Shown here in pieces: positions 59,355-64,000 of a stretch of 64,000 bases of DNA. Source of the stretch: Tetmemena sp. SeJ-2015. Its lineage: Eukaryota > Ciliophora > Spirotrichea > Sporadotrichida > Oxytrichidae. Both the position numbers and the translations under genes were made by a program. The stretch spans positions 80,540 through 144,539 of the forward strand of contig JAJKFJ010021154.1 in the NCBI GenBank assembly GCA_027382625.1, given 5' to 3'. A model generated the notes under the pieces. That model was given only the letters and a program-made list of their open reading frames with translations. It had not been told where the DNA came from and made no database searches. Every line of letters begins with the position of its first letter. Position 1 is the first letter of the stretch.

Positions 59355-60082
59355 ATAGGGAGAATATGAATGCATGAGCGAGGGTAAAGGAAACTTAATG
59401 AAGATAGATTTATTGAGCAAAATGCTCTATATTAAATTAGAAATAGTTTAAAAGCATCATGTTTTTAAATTTAATGAGGGAGTCAGCTCAAACAAGATTA
59501 TATTGAGGAATATGAACTCCACCACCTCGATCTGAGTTTCAGTTTTATTGTCCGCTCTTTGAGCAGATGTATGTTAAGGGTGAGGGTAGACTCCTTCTGG
59601 ATGTTATAGTCGGTGAAAGTTTTCTTTGAGCATACTGTTAAAGTAAAGTAAATTTAAAGAATATAATTAATAATCAATTTCTCAAAACAGCACTTAGCGT
59701 AAAGAGTAAAGAAACTAACTATTATCATATGTAAAGAGCATGATGTTAATTTTGATCTTGAGGTTGTTCTAAAGAGTGCAAATGTAAGCATATTTTGTAA
59801 CTCTCTGAGCTTTCCAGCTAAGATGAGTCTCTGTTTATCGGGAGGGATACCATGCTTGTCATAGACGCTTACCTCCTCGGCTGTCAATTCAAATTTAATA
59901 ATTTGAAGTTGTTGTTGTTATTATTGTGGTATTAGTTGTTGATGTAGTTGCTGAGGTAGACATTTAAATAGAGAGTTAATTTAAATTAAAGAGTAATATA
60001 TTATGAATCTCAGAACAAGGGCTAAATCAGAATGTATTTCTCACAAATACCAATTGCCTATCATGTTTTGGTGTTCACTCTT
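59355..60082. mobile_element. Insertion in copy B carrying a ubiquitin-like sequence
   Basis: In copy A the text runs GAATACTAAAAGAATATC without a gap. In copy B the same two halves are separated by about 725 bp. The insert holds the ubiquitin-like reading; I see no terminal inverted repeat, so the mechanism is unknown. Confidence 0.55.
59470..59965 (-). pseudogene. Ubiquitin-like gene or retained fragment
   Basis: After a Q-rich leader (PQQQQQQLQIIKFELTAEEV) the minus strand reads SVYDKHGIPPDKQRLILAGK, then about 190 bp of AT-rich non-homologous sequence, then TFTDYNIQKESTLTL and LKLRSRWW. These match the ubiquitin core (DKEGIPPDQQRLIFAGK, DYNIQKESTLHL, LRLRGG). The N-terminal strand is weak and the C-terminal diglycine is replaced, so it could not be conjugated as is. 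The 190-bp gap is probably an IES or intron. Either a divergent ubiquitin-like gene or a decaying copy. Confidence 0.6.
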
Positions 60083-60089
60083 AAAAGAA

Positions 60090-60769
60090 TATCAAAAATA
60101 TCTCACTTATAATTGAGAGCTTAGAATTTAGCTTTCATCGCAGAATATCTCTGGTTGATATCTCAGTTTGTTACTCCTTGTCCAAGATCACCGAACGTTC
60201 CAAACTTCTTTTTTTATCTCGTACCGTTTTTGGGACAAACTGGTCTTCATCTGGGCTGATAGAAGTATTCTAAGTAAGACCTCTAATTTGGTTAACTTAA
60301 AGCTTCAGGAGGCTTTATTCTATTTCTTTACCCTCATTTTCACTTATTATTTTATTAATATCAAAAATTCTGATGCTCCCCATTGTTTGATACTCTCTTA
60401 TTCCATTTGACAAATCAGAGTTGCTATTTTATTGAGTGAGCTTCAGCCTTTCTTGATCATTCTCGCTCTTAGAGTCAGTTGTCCTTTGAAAATTCTTTTG
60501 ACTGCTAAATTGATCCATACCTTTATCAATATATAAAAATATTAGACTAAAGATGCTTACTCATATTCTGTCTAAGCTACTCCAAGTTAGTGATGATAAA
60601 ATGGCAAAATCAATAATTCAATCTTGGGGTTGGCGTCCAAGAATCTTTATGGCGAATTTCTCAGGATTTTTAAGCTACTCAACGATCATCTTAATATCTG
60701 AGGTTTTATTAGGGAATCTAGACATAGTTTTACTTGCAGGTTTCTTAGGAAAGGAGCTCAAAATGATTT
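60090..60769 (-). pseudogene. Decayed copy of the TOG gene 3' end
   Basis: Aligns with 46.60-47.40 kb, including the coding end (CTTTCATCGC) and ATACCTTTATCA. It carries several small changes and a deletion of about 150 bp. The reading frame is not maintained, and the upstream exons of the TOG gene are absent. Confidence 0.75.
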
Positions 60770-61376
60770 TAGGGGGACCCTTTTCTCGGCATTAATATTT
60801 TATAATGAATAAAGTTAAGAAAAAATATGTTAATAGGATAATTTTCGCTCCAAAATCTGATTCTTTCAGCTATATAGGCCTATGAGAAATTCTAAGGCTT
60901 CAACTTTTAATCCTAATCTAATCAGCTAGTGGTCAGCAGCACCTAAATAAAATCTATACTTTAAGTTTTTCTTACGCTGTTGTAAAATAAACTTTAATTG
61001 CAAATTTTAAATAAGTTCAACATTTTTATAGAACCAAAAGTAAATACATGATCAAGAAGCTAACGCTGAAATTTTAAAAATATACATCTTTGAGCTTATA
61101 GAAGAAGTATGTTATTTATTCAATAAATTTTGGACTATTTAAAATTTGCAATTAAAGTTTATTTTATAACAGCGTAAGAAAAACTTAAAGTATAGATTTT
61201 ATTTAGGTGCTGCTGACCACTAGCTGTTAGATTAGGTTTAAAAGTTGAAGCATTAGAATTTCTCATAGGCCTATATAGCTGAAAGAATCAGATTTTGGAG
61301 CGAAAATTATCCTATTAACATATTTTTTCTTAACTTTATTCATTATAAAATTTTACAGTCGAGAAAAGGCCCCCTA
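60770..61376. mobile_element. MITE-like element with about 235-bp terminal inverted repeats
   Basis: The left arm (60770 to about 61008) and right arm (about 61139-61376) are near-perfect reverse complements around a 130-bp AT-rich loop. The ends are AGGGGGACCCTTTTCTCG and its complement CGAGAAAAGGCCCCCT. ATTTT flanks both ends, consistent with a short target duplication. No transposase is encoded, so it is a non-autonomous element or a long-hairpin repeat. It sits exactly where the duplicated TOG remnant stops. Confidence 0.85.
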
Positions 61377-63040
61377 TTTTTGAGGGGTGAGGTGAAATTG
61401 AAGGATGGAAATTATGTTTCTCTTCTTATATTTAAATTTTATAATTAAAAATTCTTATTTTAGGCTAAAATAAGCATTGAAATTTAAAATAAATTTTTGA
61501 GATTAAACTTTTTATAGAAGATGAAAAATTTGATTTTTGAAGTAGAAAATAAACTTTATTTTTGAAGAATTATTTTGCCTTTTAATTACTTAGTTGGACT
61601 TAATATGTTGGATTAACATGTTAATAAATAAATTTATTTATGGAAAATTCCTCCAATTTTTGATGGATATTATTAGTGAATCGACAATTTAAAATTCAGA
61701 TTGCTATAATTAAAGGCACTCATCCTGGCTTAATCATATTAAAAATACACATTAGCGTAGCACTTAATTTTATTCATACTGTTTGAATCGCCATTTTAAT
61801 ATTTATCTTGAACAATTTAAGTGTCTTTGTCTTAAATTTCTAGACCTCATTGCTTTCATATAAAATATCGAATCATTTTTTGATAAATCTAACCCTTATT
61901 TTAAGTTTGAGCGTTTCCTATTATTTAAGTTAATTCGTTAAACATGAATTGACCTGCCTCAAACTCAAGGATGCATTTAATAGCTTAATTCACTCTCATA
62001 TTTTACCTTTCTAAATATCAAGATGAGCTAATGTAAAGCTTATTAATCATTGATAAATTTTGGATAAAATAAGCCATCATAGTAATTATTAGAGAAGAAA
62101 GGCTTTCTTATTTTGGCTTTCTTCAATGATAGTTTTAGAAACCTGGAAAAACTTTATCCTTTAGTTTATAGATAATTTCTTCTACGTTTCCTATTTTTAG
62201 AAATGAAATTATAAGCTGAATTTATTATAGCAGATAATTTACTTAAAAAGAGAATGAAATCAGATAATAAATTAAAATGGATTAAATTCATGGCTGTAGA
62301 ATTATCTTAGATTTGTATATTTATAACATCATTCGAATCAGCATAAAATTTTAAGGATTTTATATCCTTACAACTTTAGTGTAAGATCGCTCAATACAAA
62401 TTTATAAGAGACACAATTTGAATGACAGCGAAATGGAAGACAATGAAGAGTACCCGCAACATATCTTGCTGCTGAGAGGTGTTTAAAAAGATAATCAAAT
62501 TAGAAACTCATAGCAATTTTTTTATAAGCTATCGATTAAGGTACAGAGCAGGGGTGAATAAGTCGTTTTACATGTGACGAATTTGAAACTCTCTGATATT
62601 AATTTAACCAATCATCGATCTTAATTTAATTTTCAACTATAATTAAATTGCTGTTAAATCCTCTCTTAATAAAGTTGTATTTTTATACAAATAAATCGCT
62701 AATTATTATCATATTCATCCTATAACAGAAAAATGAAAGTAGAGAAGACAAGGGTTTTCTAAAAAGTGGAAATTAAGAAGCTTTATTTTTGTTAAAAAAA
62801 AATTGCTTTTTTTTAAAAAAATAAAACAGATATATAATTATTAATAAAATTTATTCATTCATTCAATTGGTCTACATATATTTTTAATAGATGAAAATAA
62901 AATTAAAAATCTTATATATTGTAAGAATCAGGGTGATAGTCAAAAGTAAAATTAATTCACATTTAGAAAGGGTTTAAATTATCCCCGGAATCGCTCGATA
63001 GTTCTGGACCTCTCAAGCTGAAAATCCGGTGAGATCGTTA
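61377..63040. other. AT-rich gene-free germline DNA
   Basis: About 1.7 kb with no supported coding region on either strand. Scattered TGA in all frames. Confidence 0.5.
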
Positions 63041-63045
63041 ATTTT

Positions 63046-63166
63046 AGAGTGAGCTAGATAAAATAAAGTAGAGTTGGCTGAAATTATGACTAGTTCGGTA
63101 GAAATACAATGAGATAGCTAAAATAATGACTCGCTAGATAAATATAGAGTGAGCTAGATATTTTAA
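63046..63166. repeat. Degenerate tandem repeat, about 20-bp unit, six copies
   Basis: Six imperfect units around AGTGAGCTAGATAAAATA. The first and last units share AGAGTGAGCTAGATA exactly, with diverged units between. It lies 200-400 bp upstream of the transposase and could be a subterminal transposon repeat. Confidence 0.55.
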
Positions 63167-63299
63167 GAATAACATTCAAAACCCCATAATATGATAAGAA
63201 AGTGAAAATAAGTTGTGTATAATTAATTTCTTTATTAATACTTATAATCATGCGAGTCAAACACGAAATTACTTAAAAATAATTACATGATCCATCCTA

Positions 63300-64000
63300 T
63301 CTCAGTTTCATTTTGACTTTAAGGTATGGATGTAGTCACCCTTATCAGTAGTAATAGCCAGTTCTCAACATCAACTCCATCACAAAAAGAGAGTGCCAGC
63401 GCACACTATACTCTCGCATTTGAAAGTTGCTTAGCAGATGAGAAAGTTATGAGTTGCAGCTGTTCCTCATCGCACTTCTAAGTTTCGTGCACATCAATTA
63501 TTTGATTAATCCTCAAACTCTTCACCACTAAGCGCACTTCACTTCCATAGACAGTTTCTTATCTCAAGATCTCTCCGTAGACTGTAGCAAACATCTATCG
63601 TTGAAATGGCATAACGTGCGAAACTGTGAATCGAGTGAAGCGCGTTATAGACTTCACTAAGCCATTTTATTATAATAATCTGAAATATATTTACGACTAG
63701 CTGCTCAGGTGTGAGAGGGATAGCGGGATGTTTGTATGTGCTGACGAAGCTGTGTTCACACACAACACATTCATGAAGAAGAGTTGGTACAAGAAACACG
63801 ATAACATAGAAGTTTACGAGTAGAAAGTAAATATAACTACAAGTGCGTTACTTGCAGGAATCAGCGAAGACTTAGGCTTAGAAGCTTATGTCCTTCATCC
63901 TCGCTCTATCAAGCGAGAGCAGTATGTTGCGTTCCTTAAGAAGCTCAGAGAGAAGATCACAGACGGTGAGATCGTTCTACTCGTTGACAACCTCAGCGTA
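63300..64000 (+). mobile_element. DDE transposase of TBE/Tc1-mariner type, partial at window end
   Basis: From about 63630 to the window end the plus strand reads NGITCETVNRVKRVIDFTKP, then CERDSGMFVCADEAVFTH, TTSALLAGISEDLGLEAYVL and KITDGEIVLLVDNLSV. Two catalytic-type aspartates stand in ADEAVF and VDNLSV with the usual strand context; the third acid lies beyond the window. An in-frame TAG falls where Gln fits. Upstream, a helix-turn-helix-like stretch (SPQTVANIYR) is followed by a TGA at about 63602, with another near 63509. The N-terminal part is therefore decayed or holds small inserts. GC content is higher than in neighbouring genes, consistent with a mobile origin. Elements of this kind are removed from the macronucleus in Oxytricha-like ciliates. 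Confidence 0.8.

Larger units (their letters stand above)
58022..60769. repeat. Segmental duplication, copy B
   Basis: Diverged copy of 45.755-47.4 kb. Unlike copy A it keeps the middle of the unknown gene (58.40-58.85 kb), has gained about 725 bp (59355-60082) with a ubiquitin-like sequence, has lost about 150 bp of the TOG 3' end, and stops at a MITE-like element. Confidence 0.8.

Noticed and set aside
1..64000. Euplotes-type programmed +1 frameshifting
   Set aside because: The code here uses TAA/TAG as Gln and TGA as stop, the opposite of Euplotes, and the frame breaks share no slippery motif; pointer-flanked inserts explain most of them.
1..64000. TGA as a sense codon throughout
   Set aside because: Clean gene ends at TGA (importin-like, SMP, MORN, KH genes) fit a stop; in-frame TGAs mostly fall inside removable inserts.
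1..64000. tRNA, rRNA or CRISPR features
   Set aside because: No cloverleaf, rRNA core motif or spaced repeat array was recognised by eye; short tRNAs could be missed without a covariance search.

Overview
This window is germline (micronuclear) DNA of a spirotrich ciliate of the hypotrich type. Three observations support that. First, TAA and TAG occur in frame throughout conserved genes where glutamine fits, and TGA is the stop. Second, genes are broken by short AT-rich inserts flanked by direct repeats. Removing each insert with one repeat copy restores both reading frame and protein family, which is how internal eliminated sequences (IESs) with pointers behave. Third, the right end carries a DDE transposase resembling the telomere-bearing-element type, a class normally confined to the germline. 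Spliceosomal introns are tiny GT-AG introns of about 29-38 nt. The DNA is AT-rich; I found no tRNA, rRNA or CRISPR array.

Layout. 0-4.3 kb: EF-hand protein (-). 5.0-6.6 kb: two tandem MaoC-like hydratase genes (-), one with four IESs and one with none seen. 6.9-9.9 kb: MORN-repeat protein (+) with many IESs. 10.0-12.4 kb: protein resembling a Tc1/mariner-type transposase with a Q/E-rich N-terminus (-). 12.8-18.9 kb: an unknown gene, a zinc-finger gene, an importin-alpha-like gene and an unknown gene. 19.1-27.9 kb: TBC Rab-GAP, YiiX-like amidase, a leucine-rich unknown, a double zinc-finger gene and an unknown. 28.0-31.7 kb: FEN1 and a coiled-coil gene. 32.4-40.3 kb: eIF2B-epsilon in two inverted pieces around an SMP-domain gene and two coiled-coil genes. 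40.4-45.7 kb: RS/KH-domain RNA-binding protein, an acylated unknown and a CCCH zinc-finger protein. 46.6-57.2 kb: XMAP215-type TOG protein (-). 58.0-60.8 kb: a decayed partial duplicate of 45.8-47.4 kb carrying a ubiquitin-like insert. 60.8-61.4 kb: a MITE-like long inverted repeat. 61.4-63.2 kb: mostly empty AT-rich DNA. 63.2-64.0 kb: the transposase.

The most striking feature is the eIF2B-epsilon locus. The nucleotidyltransferase and beta-helix part lies on the minus strand (32.4-33.9 kb). The catalytic W2 domain that belongs at its C-terminus lies about 5.7 kb away on the plus strand (39.5-40.3 kb). Both breakpoints carry the same 12-bp string, GATGATGAAAGT, in the same codon phase, so joining there yields one continuous protein. 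This is the expected form of a scrambled, inverted gene with other genes nested inside it.

Gene coordinates are outer limits. Most coding regions listed are interrupted by IESs or introns, several of which I could place exactly. Single-base frame breaks that no IES explains (for example in FEN1) may be assembly errors. All calls come from reading the sequence; no database search was possible.
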